Of a DNA stretch of 18,238 nucleotides, positions 7,381-15,036 are shown piece by piece. This DNA comes from an uncultured Steroidobacter sp. (GTDB lineage: Bacteria; Pseudomonadota; Gammaproteobacteria; Steroidobacterales; Steroidobacteraceae), in contig CAMLEO010000127.1 of NCBI GenBank assembly GCA_946478975.1, forward strand, positions 1 through 18,238. Reading direction: 5' to 3'. The first letter of the stretch is position 1; each line of letters begins with the position of its first letter. The translations under genes and the position numbers were made by a program. The notes beneath the pieces were generated by a model. That model made no database searches and was not told the origin of the DNA. It was given only the letters and a program-made list of their open reading frames with translations.

Positions 7381-9375
7381 CTAATCTGCCGTGAGCGCTT
7401 GCACGATCGCCGGCGGCGCCGGCGAATAATGATCGAACTGCATCGAGTACTGAGCACGGCCTGACGACAGTGCGCGCAGTGTTCCGATGTAGCCGAACAT
7501 CTCCTTCAACGGTACGTGAGCCTCGATCGTGACCGTGCTGTCACGACTGTGTTGCGCCCGGATTTCCCCCCGACGCCGGCTCAGATCGCCGATGCAGTCA
7601 CCCACATACGCCAACGGCGTGACGACTTCGACGGCCATCACGGGCTCCAGCAGCAACGCACCCGCTTCGAGGAAAGCCTCGCGGAATGCCGCTGCCGCCG
7701 CCGCTTCGAACGCGATCGTCGAAGAGTCGCGCTCGTGATAACTGCCGTCGAGCAACACTGCCGCGAGGTCCACGCACGGGAAGCCGGCGATCACACCCGT
7801 TTGCATCACGCGTCGAATGCCGGTTTCCACGCTGGGAATGAACTCGCGTGGAATCGCGCCGCCCTTGATTCGATTGTCGAATGTGAAGCCCGCACCGCGC
7901 GCTGCTGGCGATATTCGCAATGTCAGCGCCGCGAACTGCCCGGGACCGCCGGTTTGTTTCTTGTAGACATGACTCACCTCCACTTCTTTTGAAATCGTTT
8001 CCCGATACGCCACTCGCGGCGCACCGGTCGTGACCTGGATACCATGCCTGGTCCGCAGGTTTTCCAATGTCACTTCCAACTGCAACTCGCCCATGCCCGA
8101 CAGAATCGTTTCACCCGACTCCGCATCCTGGCGAACGCGCAGGCTAGGATCGTCGCGGCCGAGCGCATGCAGCGCCCTGCTCAAACCTTGCTGGTCCGCC
8201 TGGGTCCGCGGCGTGATCGAAACATCGATCACGGGCTCGGGCACGACGATCTGCTCCAGCAGCAGCGGATGTTCCGGGGCGGTGAGCGTGTGACCTGTCA
8301 GGGTGTCCTTCAGGCCCAGCACCGCCACGATGTCACCTGCCTGCATGCGTGAGCGTTCCTCACGTTTGTCCGCATGCATCTCGTATATGCGCGAGACCCG
8401 CTCTCGTCGGCCGGTGTTCGCATTCAACACCGCATCGCCAGAGTCGAGCCGACCTCGGTACACACGCAGGAACGTCAATGCTCCGTGCTCGTCGCTCACG
8501 ATCTTGAACGCAAGCGCCGCGAACGGCTCATCGACCGCGCCGTCAGGCGCCGGCAGATAGCTCACCATCGCATCGAGCAATGTCTCGATGCCACGATTGC
8601 GAAATGCCGAACCCGCGAGCACCGGAACGAAGTCACCCGCGAGCGTGCCCTTGCGGATACATGCTCGCAGCAACTCAGCGCCCGGTGGCTCGCCTTCCAG
8701 GTAGGCACGCAGAGCCGTGTCGTCCTGCTCCACGACGCTCTCTATCAACGTCGAACGCGCGAGCTCAGCCTCGGTGCGCATATGCGCAGGGACGCTTTGC
8801 ATTTCCAATGGCGAGCCACGTTCGTCGGATGGCCACACGATCGCACGCATCTCCACCAGGTCGATCACGCCGCGGAAATCCGCCTCGTGACCGATCGGAA
8901 GCTGCAGAATCAACGGACGCGCATCGAGCCGCTCCCGCATCATCTCGACCGTGCGATGGAAGTCCGCGCCGGTGCGATCCAGCTTGTTGACGAACGCCAG
9001 CCGCGGCACGCGATATTTATCCGCGAGTCGCCAATTTGTTTCCGTCTGCGGTTCCACACCTGCCACGCCGTCCAACACCACGACCGCGCCGTCGAGCACG
9101 CGCAACGAACGGTTGACCTCGATGTTGAAATCGATGTGACCTGGCGTATCGATCAAGTTGATCTGCGCGCCGTTCCAGAAGACCGTCGTGGCCGCACTGT
9201 TGATCGTAATGCCGCGTCGACGCTCCTGCGGGTCGAAGTCCATGACGGTGTTGCCCGTGTGCACCTCGCCGATGCGATGACTCTTGCCGGTGTAATACAG
9301 AATGCGCTCGGTAGTCGTGGTCTTGCCGGCGTCGACGTGAGCAATGATGCCGATGTTTCTAAGTCGGTCGTACAT
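7381..9375 (-). CDS. fusA: Elongation factor G paralogue (stand-alone, short form)
   Basis: Ribosomal translocase GTPase. All G motifs are intact: AHVDAGKT (12-19), RRGITI (53-58), DTPGH (76-80), NKLD (130-133) and GSAF (255-258). Domain II follows (FRVYRG-like near 303-308), then domain III ([10 protein letters not shown]), and domain IV with KQTGGPGQF and [10 protein letters not shown], whose His is the decoding-centre contact in EF-G. Domain V ends in [18 protein letters not shown]. At 664 residues it is about 30-40 shorter than housekeeping EF-G (690-704), partly because the segment before EPFAALAFK in domain II is trimmed. It is not next to rpsL, rpsG or tufA, so it is probably a second copy. 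The sequence resembles EF-G more than TetM-type ribosomal protection proteins. AGAGGA lies 9 bases before the ATG. Confidence 0.9.
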   Translation of the reverse strand: MYDRLRNIGIIAHVDAGKTTTTERILYYTGKSHRIGEVHTGNTVMDFDPQERRRGITINSAATTVFWNGAQINLIDTPGHIDFNIEVNRSLRVLDGAVVVLDGVAGVEPQTETNWRLADKYRVPRLAFVNKLDRTGADFHRTVEMMRERLDARPLILQLPIGHEADFRGVIDLVEMRAIVWPSDERGSPLEMQSVPAHMRTEAELARSTLIESVVEQDDTALRAYLEGEPPGAELLRACIRKGTLAGDFVPVLAGSAFRNRGIETLLDAMVSYLPAPDGAVDEPFAALAFKIVSDEHGALTFLRVYRGRLDSGDAVLNANTGRRERVSRIYEMHADKREERSRMQAGDIVAVLGLKDTLTGHTLTAPEHPLLLEQIVVPEPVIDVSITPRTQADQQGLSRALHALGRDDPSLRVRQDAESGETILSGMGELQLEVTLENLRTRHGIQVTTGAPRVAYRETISKEVEVSHVYKKQTGGPGQFAALTLRISPAARGAGFTFDNRIKGGAIPREFIPSVETGIRRVMQTGVIAGFPCVDLAAVLLDGSYHERDSSTIAFEAAAAAAFREAFLEAGALLLEPVMAVEVVTPLAYVGDCIGDLSRRRGEIRAQHSRDSTVTIEAHVPLKEMFGYIGTLRALSSGRAQYSMQFDHYSPAPPAIVQALTAD

Positions 9376-9440
9376 GACGAATCCTCTTCAAACCTGTGAG
9401 TCGCGACCGACCCTCAGGCGATTCGCCAGATCGGAGTCGG

Positions 9441-9539
9441 TCAGGGGTGCTGCGAGGGAATCACGCCGGAACACGGGCGCAGACGGGCCGGGCTACGGCG
9501 TTCCCGAATGTGAGCAATCAGCTTGTCGTAGGTGCGCAT
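9441..9539 (-). CDS. Small ORF (32 aa) between the terminator and the EF-G gene, uncharacterised
   Basis: An ATG at 9539 opens a 32-codon frame starting MRTYDKLIAHIRERR and ending SQHP before TGA. GAGG lies eight bases upstream, an acceptable ribosome binding site, and the frame stops 65 bases before the EF-G start. The peptide is basic and lacks a signal or membrane segment. I do not recognise it. It could be a leader peptide, a small protein or a chance frame. The good Shine-Dalgarno and its position just after a terminator are the only support. Confidence 0.3.
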   Translation of the reverse strand: MRTYDKLIAHIRERRSPARLRPCSGVIPSQHP

Positions 9540-9567
9540 GACAAGACCTCGGTGATGGACAACAAAA

Positions 9568-9599
9568 AACCCCAGGGAGGCGCGGCCTGCCCTGGGGTT
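9568..9599 (-). terminator. Strong intrinsic terminator between qor and the EF-G gene
   Basis: Read on the - strand: AACCCCAGGG, a 12-base loop region with a small internal AGGC/GCCT stem, CCCTGGGGTT, then TTTTTTGTTG. The 10-bp GC-rich stem with six T residues is a textbook Rho-independent terminator for leftward transcription. The + strand side (TTGTTTGTT) is weaker. It lies 168 bases after the qor stop and 192 bases before the EF-G start. It can serve as the end of the lipA-lipB-qor transcript or as an attenuator in the EF-G leader. Confidence 0.85.
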
Positions 9600-9609
9600 G
9601 TTTGTTACC

Positions 9610-9629
9610 CGGAAGGCCGACGCCTTCCG
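9610..9629 (-). other. Second hairpin just before the terminator
   Basis: CGGAAGGC-CGAC-GCCTTCCG is a perfect 8-bp stem with a four-base loop. Its edge lies ten bases from the terminator stem (9600-9609 between them). Tandem hairpins followed by a terminator are the layout of attenuators, but no alternative pairing with the terminator arm is evident by eye. Confidence 0.45.
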
Positions 9630-9645
9630 AAAATCGAAAGGCTGG

Positions 9646-9732
9646 TTAAAACAAATCGAATGCGCGCGCAGCCGCAGCCTGACGCTGCTGCGTCCGGCTC
9701 GACATGGCGCGATTTAAACCTTTGCTAATCAT
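9646..9732 (-). CDS. Candidate 28-aa leader peptide ORF
   Basis: An ATG at 9732 (second in-frame ATG at 9705) opens 28 codons beginning MISKGLNRAMSSR, with a run of four Ala and an Ala-Arg-Ala stretch before FDLF and TAA. The stop is 17 bases before the 8-bp hairpin and 47 bases before the terminator. No clear Shine-Dalgarno is present. A promoter-like pair (9742-9770) would start transcription at about 9733-9735, next to the ATG. It fits a leader-peptide layout, but the coding call is weak. Confidence 0.25.
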   Translation of the reverse strand: MISKGLNRAMSSRTQQRQAAAARAFDLF

Positions 9733-9741
9733 TGGGCGCGG

Positions 9742-9770
9742 ATTCTGGTGGTTCGACGGGAAAATATCAA
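9742..9770 (-). promoter_or_regulatory. Promoter-like pair in front of the EF-G leader region
   Basis: On the - strand TTGATA (9770-9765, five of six to TTGACA), a 17-bp spacer and CAGAAT (9747-9742, four of six to TATAAT). The -35 overlaps the qor stop codon. It would give a transcript running through the hairpins and terminator toward the EF-G gene. Confidence 0.35.
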
Positions 9771-10783
9771 CGCCTCGGCGACAAAACATTACATCCGCCT
9801 TCGCCCGGCGCGACCCGGATCACGACCTTTCCGGTCGAGCGGCGCCCATTCAACACATCGAGGGCCTCGGTGAAGCGCTCCAGGCCGTGCAGCTCCGTCA
9901 CGTGCGGCTTGATCTTGCCGCTCTCGAACAAGCCAAACAGCGCTTTCAGATTCGAGGCGTGCAGCGCCGGTTCCTGGCGCGTGTGAGCGCCCCAGAACAC
10001 GCCGACGATCGAGCAGCCTTTCAACAACGGCAGGTTCAGCGGGATCGCCGGAATCTTGCCGCCGGCAAAGCCGATCACCAGGTAACGTCCGTTCCAGGCC
10101 ATGCTGCGTACGACCTGCTCGGCGTAGTCGGCGCCGACCGGATCGTAGGCGACATCGATGCCGCGGCCGCCGGTGAACTCCATCACTTTCGCTTTGATCG
10201 TGTCCTGCGTGTAGTTGAACACCGCATCGGCGCCGTGACGTTTCACGAGCTCGAGCTTTTCATCGGAGCTCGCGGCGGCGAGCACTTTCGCGCCGAGCGC
10301 CTTGCCGATCTCGATCGCCGTCAAACCCACGCCGCCGGCCGCGCCGAGAACTAACAAAGTCTCGCCCGGCTGAATGTTTGCTCGCTGCACGAGTGCGTGA
10401 TACGTCGTGCCGTAGTTGACGAGGAATCCCGCGGCAGCAGCCATGCTCATCGTCGGCGGCAACGGGATCAACATATTCGCAGCAGCAATGCATTCCTCAG
10501 CGAGCCCGCCCTGCCCGGCCATCGCAAGCACGCGCGCGCCGACTTTCACATTAGAAACATCGGGTGCCACTTCGATCACCACGCCGGCGACTTCCGCGCC
10601 GGGAGTGAACGGCACTTCGGGCTTGACCTGATATTTGCCCGCCACCATCAACGCATCGGGAAAACCAAAGCCGACCGCGTGCACGCGCAAGCGCACGTGA
10701 CCGGGCTTCAAGGCCGGCGCGGCAATGTCTGTGACGTTGAGTTCCGGAGGCGGACCGTAACTGTTGAGGACCACTGCTCGCAT
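9767..10783 (-). CDS. Zinc-independent NADPH:quinone oxidoreductase, MDR superfamily
   Basis: Cytoplasmic medium-chain dehydrogenase/reductase, probably reducing quinones or other enone-like carbonyls with NADPH. The 338-residue product starts MRAVVLNSYGPPPEL. The GroES-like N-terminal half contains PFTPGAEVAGVV (58-69), where zinc alcohol dehydrogenases carry GHE, and structural-zinc cysteines are absent. The Rossmann half has VLGAAGGVGLTAIEIGKALGAKV (145-167). The ATG at 10783 is preceded by AGGGG seven bases upstream. A longer in-frame extension toward lipB is just a shadow of the lipB gene. It lies 29 bp after the lipB stop and probably shares its transcript. The substrate cannot be deduced; qor-like is the closest label. 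Confidence 0.85.
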   Translation of the reverse strand: MRAVVLNSYGPPPELNVTDIAAPALKPGHVRLRVHAVGFGFPDALMVAGKYQVKPEVPFTPGAEVAGVVIEVAPDVSNVKVGARVLAMAGQGGLAEECIAAANMLIPLPPTMSMAAAAGFLVNYGTTYHALVQRANIQPGETLLVLGAAGGVGLTAIEIGKALGAKVLAAASSDEKLELVKRHGADAVFNYTQDTIKAKVMEFTGGRGIDVAYDPVGADYAEQVVRSMAWNGRYLVIGFAGGKIPAIPLNLPLLKGCSIVGVFWGAHTRQEPALHASNLKALFGLFESGKIKPHVTELHGLERFTEALDVLNGRRSTGKVVIRVAPGEGGCNVLSPRR

Positions 10784-10812
10784 GAGCAACCCCTGCTGAA
10801 AGTTATATATCT

Positions 10813-11445
10813 TCAGCCGACGGCGGGCGTCAGCCGCAACGCTGCAAGCAAACGCGGCGACAATGCATCCGCGACTTCCTGCACACTTGCGTTCACGCCC
10901 AGCGAGCGCAGATCGGTCACTTCCAGCCCGCGATAACCGCAGGGATTGATGCGCTGAAACGGCTCGAGATCCATGGCGACATTGAACGCCAGGCCATGAT
11001 AACTGCTGCCGCGACGAATCCGCAGTCCGATGCTCGCAACTTTGCGTCCGTCGACGTAAACACCGGGCGCATCGCGACGCGCGACTGCCGTGATGTTCCA
11101 CGATGCGAGCAGATCGATGATCGCGCTCTCCAGCGACATCACTAATTGCCGCACTCCGAGCCCGGCGCGGCGCACATCGATCAAGGGATACACGACCAGT
11201 TGCCCGGGGCCGTGAAAGGTGACTTGTCCGCCGCGATCGATCTGCACGACGGGAATATCGCCGGGCGCGAGTAAATGCTCCGGCGCGGCGTTCATGCCGA
11301 GCGTGAACACGGGAGGATGTTCGAGAAACCAGATTTCGTCCGGCGTTTCCGGCGTGCGCTGGTCGGTGAACGACTGCATCGCGCGCCAGGTGGGCTCGTA
11401 CTCGACACGGCCCAGCCAGCGAAGAACCGGCTGATTCGTGGTCAC
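10813..11445 (-). CDS. lipB: Octanoyl-(acyl carrier protein):protein N-octanoyltransferase LipB
   Basis: Moves the octanoyl group from ACP to the lipoyl domains of 2-oxoacid dehydrogenases and GcvH, the first step of lipoate synthesis in the cytoplasm. The 210-residue product has [20 protein letters not shown] (71-90), Lys135 in GRKVASIG and Cys169 in [10 protein letters not shown]. Both active-site residues fall at the same numbers as in E. coli LipB. The start is GTG at 11445, which overlaps the lipA stop (GTGA) and gives the family length (213 in E. coli). A longer frame upstream is a shadow of lipA. The overlap implies translational coupling with lipA. Confidence 0.96.
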   Translation of the reverse strand: MTTNQPVLRWLGRVEYEPTWRAMQSFTDQRTPETPDEIWFLEHPPVFTLGMNAAPEHLLAPGDIPVVQIDRGGQVTFHGPGQLVVYPLIDVRRAGLGVRQLVMSLESAIIDLLASWNITAVARRDAPGVYVDGRKVASIGLRIRRGSSYHGLAFNVAMDLEPFQRINPCGYRGLEVTDLRSLGVNASVQEVADALSPRLLAALRLTPAVG

Positions 11446-12449
11446 GGGCTGCCGACGGCCGGCTTCAATCCCGCGTTGTTTCTTTCCAGCGCACGCTCGG
11501 CGCGATAGCTGGAGCGCACCAGCGGCCCGGAAACACATTCGAGGAAGCCTTTGGCCAACGCCCACTCGCGATAGCGCTCGAACTCAGCCGGCGTGACCCA
11601 GCGTTCGATCGCCAGGTGATTCGCGGTGGGGCGCAGATACTGCCCCAAGGTGAGAATGTCGACGCCGGCGGCGCGCATGTCGTCCATCGCGGTGGCGATT
11701 TCTTCATCGGTCTCGCCGAGGCCGAGCATGAGACTGGTCTTGGTCAACACGTCGGGACGAAAACGTTTCGCGTGCGCGAGCACCGTCAATGTTTGTTCGT
11801 AGCCGGCGCGCGGATCGCGAACGGGATGCGTCAAACGGCGCACTGTTTCGACGTTCTGAGCGAACACGTCGAGGCCGCTTGCTACGACTGTTTCGACATC
11901 GGCGAGCACGCCTTGGAAATCCGGCGTCAATGCTTCGACGGCCGTGCCGGGATTGAGTTGTTTGATCTCACGCACGCAGGCAGCGAAGTGGCTCGCGCCG
12001 CCGTCCGGCAGATCGTCGCGATTCACCGATGTGAGCACGACGTATTTCAGCTTCATCAGCTGCACGGTGCGTGCGCTGTTGGCGGGCTCTTCGTTATCCA
12101 GCCAGCCGTGCGGATTGCCGGTGTCGACGGAACAGAAGCGGCAGGCACGCGTGCAGACGGCGCCCATCAACATGATCGTCGCGGTGCCGGCATTCCAGCA
12201 TTCGCCGATGTTCGGACACTTGGCCTCCTCGCAGACGGTCGCGAGGCGGTGTTCTTTGACGGTGTCCCGAACGGCGTCGAAGCCGCGGCCGGCGGGCATC
12301 GGAGCACGCAGCCATTGCGGCTTGCGGCCCATCTCCAGCGGCGCGGCCTGGGCAGCTGACTTGATGCCGTCCTTGATGGCGGTGAAGCCTTGCGGGGTCC
12401 GGTACTTGTCGCCGCTGCGAACGATGGGGATGCCTTTGAACTCGCTCAT
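11442..12449 (-). CDS. lipA: Lipoyl synthase LipA (radical SAM)
   Basis: Inserts two sulfurs at C6 and C8 of protein-bound octanoate. The auxiliary cluster motif C73-x4-C78-x5-C84 and the radical-SAM motif C99-x3-C103-x2-C106 are intact. The C-terminal RSSY (312-315), which supplies the serine ligand to the sacrificial auxiliary cluster, is present. The 335-residue length is normal (321 in E. coli). The start ATG at 12449 has no Shine-Dalgarno, but TAGAAT lies six bases upstream, suggesting a leaderless mRNA. The gene is first of the lipA-lipB-qor unit, the reverse gene order to E. coli lipB-lipA. Confidence 0.97.
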   Translation of the reverse strand: MSEFKGIPIVRSGDKYRTPQGFTAIKDGIKSAAQAAPLEMGRKPQWLRAPMPAGRGFDAVRDTVKEHRLATVCEEAKCPNIGECWNAGTATIMLMGAVCTRACRFCSVDTGNPHGWLDNEEPANSARTVQLMKLKYVVLTSVNRDDLPDGGASHFAACVREIKQLNPGTAVEALTPDFQGVLADVETVVASGLDVFAQNVETVRRLTHPVRDPRAGYEQTLTVLAHAKRFRPDVLTKTSLMLGLGETDEEIATAMDDMRAAGVDILTLGQYLRPTANHLAIERWVTPAEFERYREWALAKGFLECVSGPLVRSSYRAERALERNNAGLKPAVGSP

Positions 12450-12455
12450 GGCGCC

Positions 12456-12461
12456 ATTCTA
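12456..12461 (-). promoter_or_regulatory. -10-like hexamer for lipA with possible leaderless start
   Basis: On the - strand TAGAAT is followed by exactly six bases (GGCGCC) and the lipA ATG. TTGTTT 18 bases further upstream is a weak -35. The promoter would lie between the terminator at 12484-12512 and lipA. The hexamer and spacing are identical to those at dacA. Confidence 0.4.
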
Positions 12462-12483
12462 CATGGGGTCGCCACCCGCAAAC

Positions 12484-12512
12484 AAAAAGCCCGGCTTGGA
12501 GCCGGGCTTTTT
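12484..12512. terminator. Bidirectional intrinsic terminator between the TPR gene and lipA
   Basis: AAAAAGCCCGGCT, loop TGG, AGCCGGGCTTTTT. An 8-bp GC-rich core stem is flanked by five A and five T, giving a U-tract on both strands. It ends the leftward TPR-gene transcript 45 bases after its stop and insulates lipA from the TonB cluster. Confidence 0.92.
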
Positions 12513-12557
12513 GACTTTGCGCGCCAGAAAGCGCGACCTCATCCAGTGGACCAGCGC

Positions 12558-13814
12558 TCAGTTGTTCTGGGCGCGGATGCTCCACAGTTCCGCCAGGTCG
12601 CTCCACTTGCTGCCGCTCTTCACGGCCTTGAAAGCGTCGCGCGCCTTGTCCTTCTGGCCCTTCTTCAGGTAGGCGATGCCGAGGCTGATCTGCGCCTCGT
12701 CGGCGTCGGTCACGCTGCCCTTGGCAATGCCCTTTTCCATCGCGGCAATCGCCTTGTCGAGCTCGCCATAGCTCAGGTACGCCTGGCCGAGGCCGACGCT
12801 CGCCTGGCCGGAGCCGGCCTTGTCGGCTTCAGACTGCAGCTGGTTGAGCTGGGCACGGTCGAGATCCGACTGCTTCTTGGCGCTGGCCGCCAGGCGGTCG
12901 AACCGGCCCTGCTCGGTCTTGTCGTCGCTCTTGAGCACGCCGCTCTGGATGCCCTTCTGCATGATCTCCTGCGCCTCGCCCGGCACGCCGGCGTCGATCG
13001 CGAGCTGCGCCATTTCGACGAAATCGCCCTTGTCCTTGAGCACGCCGACGTCGTTCATCAGGCGGTAGTAGCCCAGGGTGAGGCGGTCGCCGCTGGCCTT
13101 GCGGCGGTAGATGTCGAGCAGGTTTTCCCAATACTCGGGCTTCGGATAGTAGCGAACCATTTTCTTCAAGGCGTCGCCGATGCCGTCCTTGTTGTCGACC
13201 TTGAAGTGCGAACTCATGACGATCTGGATCCAGTTCTCGTCCGGCTTGCGGCCCGCTTTCTCGGCGTTGTTGATGACGTTGGTCATCGTCGCCGCGGCGC
13301 CCTTGTAATCGTTCAGCAGGTACTGCGACTGACCAAGCAGGATGCTCATGTCTTCGGTGTTCGGATGCTTCTCCAGCCACTTCTTGGACCAGGTGGCGGC
13401 CTTGTTGTAATCCTTCACCTGGAAGTACAGCTGCGCCACGGTCTTGGTGCGCTCGTCGACCTGGTCGGCCGGCATCAGGCCCGAGTTCAGCATGCGCTCG
13501 AACACCGGCGCGGCTTCACCGAACTTCTTCTGCTGGATGAGCACGTAGCCCATGAATTCATCGATCTGGTAGGCCTCGAACGGGGTCTTTTTCTCGACCG
13601 CGGCGGCCTGCTTGATGGCGGTGAGCGCAGCGTCCCACTGCTTCTTCTGCATCGCTTCCTGCGCCGCCTTGAGCGGCTTGGCCACTTCCTTGGTGGTGAT
13701 CTTGTTGCCCTTGTCCTCGGCAGCGTGTGCCGCCGGAGCCAGCAACGTCACCGCCGGAACGATCGTTCCGAAGGCCAAGGAAATCGCGACGGCAATACTT
13801 CTTACTCGAGTCAT
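12558..13814 (-). CDS. Secreted tetratricopeptide-repeat protein of the TonB cluster
   Basis: Probable periplasmic TPR scaffold. The 418-residue product starts at the ATG at 13814, giving a clean signal peptide with cleavage near AHA|AE (31/32). An in-frame ATG 15 codons upstream would bury the signal sequence. TPR-like helical pairs run from about residue 42 to 190 (AQEAMQKKQWDAALTAIKQA, QLYFQVKDYNKAATWSKKWL) and again near 335-405 (GLGQAYLSYGELDKAIAAME, GIAYLKKGQKDKARDAFKAV). The middle is rich in helices with degenerate repeats. TPR proteins accompany tonB-exbB-exbD loci in several gammaproteobacteria, where one has been linked to TonB2 function in Vibrio. A role in TonB complex assembly here is inference from position. 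It lies downstream of exbD2 across a 270-bp gap. Confidence 0.8.
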   Translation of the reverse strand: MTRVRSIAVAISLAFGTIVPAVTLLAPAAHAAEDKGNKITTKEVAKPLKAAQEAMQKKQWDAALTAIKQAAAVEKKTPFEAYQIDEFMGYVLIQQKKFGEAAPVFERMLNSGLMPADQVDERTKTVAQLYFQVKDYNKAATWSKKWLEKHPNTEDMSILLGQSQYLLNDYKGAAATMTNVINNAEKAGRKPDENWIQIVMSSHFKVDNKDGIGDALKKMVRYYPKPEYWENLLDIYRRKASGDRLTLGYYRLMNDVGVLKDKGDFVEMAQLAIDAGVPGEAQEIMQKGIQSGVLKSDDKTEQGRFDRLAASAKKQSDLDRAQLNQLQSEADKAGSGQASVGLGQAYLSYGELDKAIAAMEKGIAKGSVTDADEAQISLGIAYLKKGQKDKARDAFKAVKSGSKWSDLAELWSIRAQNN

Positions 13815-14015
13815 AAGGTTTCCCGATCTATCCAGTTCGATAACTGAAGAAGGCATCAATCGACCCCTGTTACGCCTGCAAGTGCCTGAACCTCGAAGCT
13901 TATGACCCCATTCGCGGCCATAAATTCTGTGGATCCGGCTTGGCGCGCGGAACTGGAACGAAAAACACCCTATCCGAAGCTTAAGGGCCTGTGAGTCGCT
14001 GGACTACAAACGGTC

Positions 14016-14045
14016 GGCGGCGGGATTTGTTTCAATCCCGCCGCC
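14016..14045. other. 12-bp perfect hairpin between exbD2 and the TPR gene
   Basis: GGCGGCGGGATT, loop TGTTTC, AATCCCGCCGCC lies 39 bases after the exbD2 stop. The stem is very stable but no T-run follows on either strand. It could be a partial (Rho-assisted) terminator or an mRNA 3'-end stabiliser that lowers TPR expression relative to exbBD. The rest of the 13815-14084 gap shows no convincing promoter or gene. Confidence 0.65.
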
Positions 14046-14084
14046 TGAGGTTGGTCATCTGTCGAGCTCGCCGGCCAACGGCGC

Positions 14085-14510
14085 TTATTCCATGAATTGT
14101 TCGTTGCCGACGAAACCGATGCGCTGCATGCCATTGCGCTGGGCGAGTGCCAGCACCTTGGCCACAGTGTCGTAGTTGGCACGACGCTCTGGGCGCACGT
14201 GCAACTCGGGCTGCGGGTTACGCGCGGCTTCAGTACGGAAGTAGCCTTCCAGCTGATCCAGCGCCACCACGTTGCCGTTCCAGATCACCGTGCCGTCCCA
14301 GTCGATGTCGATGCGGATCGGCTCGACCTTCACCTGGTCCGGCGGCGGTGGGCGGTTGGCCTGGGGCATATCCAGCTTCACCGCGTGGGTCATCACGGGC
14401 AGCGTGATGATGAACATGATCAGCAGCACCAACATGACGTCGATCAACGGCGTCGTGTTGATCTCCATCATGGGTTCGTCTTCGCCGCCGCTGCCTACAC
14501 TCATTGCCAT
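14085..14510 (-). CDS. exbD: ExbD, second biopolymer transport subunit
   Basis: Inner-membrane subunit of the proton-driven TonB motor. The 141-residue product has one membrane segment, INTTPLIDVMLVLLIMFII (17-35), with the proton-carrying Asp24, then a periplasmic domain with PELHVRPERRANYDTVAKVL. The start ATG at 14510 has GAGG eight bases upstream. A second ATG two codons later is possible. It is 37 bp downstream of the first exbD, with which it shares the membrane segment and overall plan but only partly the periplasmic sequence, so the pair is an old duplication. TolR is the alternative family, disfavoured by the tonB neighbours. Confidence 0.93.
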   Translation of the reverse strand: MAMSVGSGGEDEPMMEINTTPLIDVMLVLLIMFIITLPVMTHAVKLDMPQANRPPPPDQVKVEPIRIDIDWDGTVIWNGNVVALDQLEGYFRTEAARNPQPELHVRPERRANYDTVAKVLALAQRNGMQRIGFVGNEQFME

Positions 14511-14547
14511 GGCAAATACCTCTAGTTCTTCGAGTAGGTGACGGCGC

Positions 14548-14994
14548 TCAGTACTGCGAGCCGGCCGGACCGGGTTCAGTGATGAACCCGACCTTTTGAA
14601 TGCCGGCGCGCTGTGCAGTGAGAATCACGCGGCCCACGAACTCATAACGCGTCTGCTGGTCGGCGCGAACGTGCACTTCCGGTTGCGGCTTCAACACCGC
14701 CGCACCTTTGAGACGTTCCAGCAGCGCCGGCGTATCCGGCACCAGGGTCTGGCCCCAGAAAATCTGGCCATCCTTGTTCACCGAGATATTGATGTTTTCC
14801 GGCGCTGTCTTGGTCGCCTCGTTGCGCACCTTCGGCAACTCGACCGGCACGGTGTGCGTGATCACCGGGATGGTGATGATGAACATGATCAGCAGCACCA
14901 ACATGACGTCGACGAGCGGCGTCGTGTTGATCTCGGACATGGCCCGCTCGTCGCCTTCCGCCGGCGGGGCAAACATGCCTTCAAATGAACTCAT
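14548..14994 (-). CDS. exbD: ExbD, first biopolymer transport subunit
   Basis: Same role as the neighbouring copy: proton-coupled partner of ExbB that energises TonB. The 148 residues include EINTTPLVDVMLVLLIMFII (21-40) with essential Asp29, and a periplasmic domain with VHVRADQQTRYEFVGRVILTAQRAGIQKVGFIT. GGAG lies eight bases before the ATG. Gaps of 42 bp to exbB and 37 bp to the next exbD indicate one transcript. Confidence 0.94.
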   Translation of the reverse strand: MSSFEGMFAPPAEGDERAMSEINTTPLVDVMLVLLIMFIITIPVITHTVPVELPKVRNEATKTAPENINISVNKDGQIFWGQTLVPDTPALLERLKGAAVLKPQPEVHVRADQQTRYEFVGRVILTAQRAGIQKVGFITEPGPAGSQY

Positions 14995-15036
14995 TGAACT
15001 CGCTCCGCGTCAGTTGGTGCTACGGATGGACCGTGA

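Noticed and set aside
8374..9399. 341-codon open frame antisense to the EF-G gene
   Set aside because: Arg/His-rich composition without family features. It is the usual shadow frame of a GC-rich gene, and the EF-G frame has unmistakable motifs.
10784..11101. N-terminal extension of the oxidoreductase by 106 codons
   Set aside because: It overlaps lipB in another frame and is Arg/Ser/Cys-rich. The ATG at 10783 has a good AGGGG ribosome site and begins the recognised MDR fold.
11446..11565. N-terminal extension of LipB by 40 codons
   Set aside because: It overlaps lipA. GTG at 11445 gives the family length and puts Lys135 and Cys169 at the E. coli numbers.
12390..13847. 485-codon open frame antisense to the TPR gene and the lipA upstream region
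   Set aside because: It runs through a clear intrinsic terminator and opposes a signal-peptide TPR protein. Its His/Leu/Val-rich composition reflects the complement of Lys/Ala/Gln codons.
13970..14182. 70-codon frame on the - strand covering the hairpin after exbD2
   Set aside because: It overlaps the exbD2 end in another frame and spans the perfect hairpin; no coding features.
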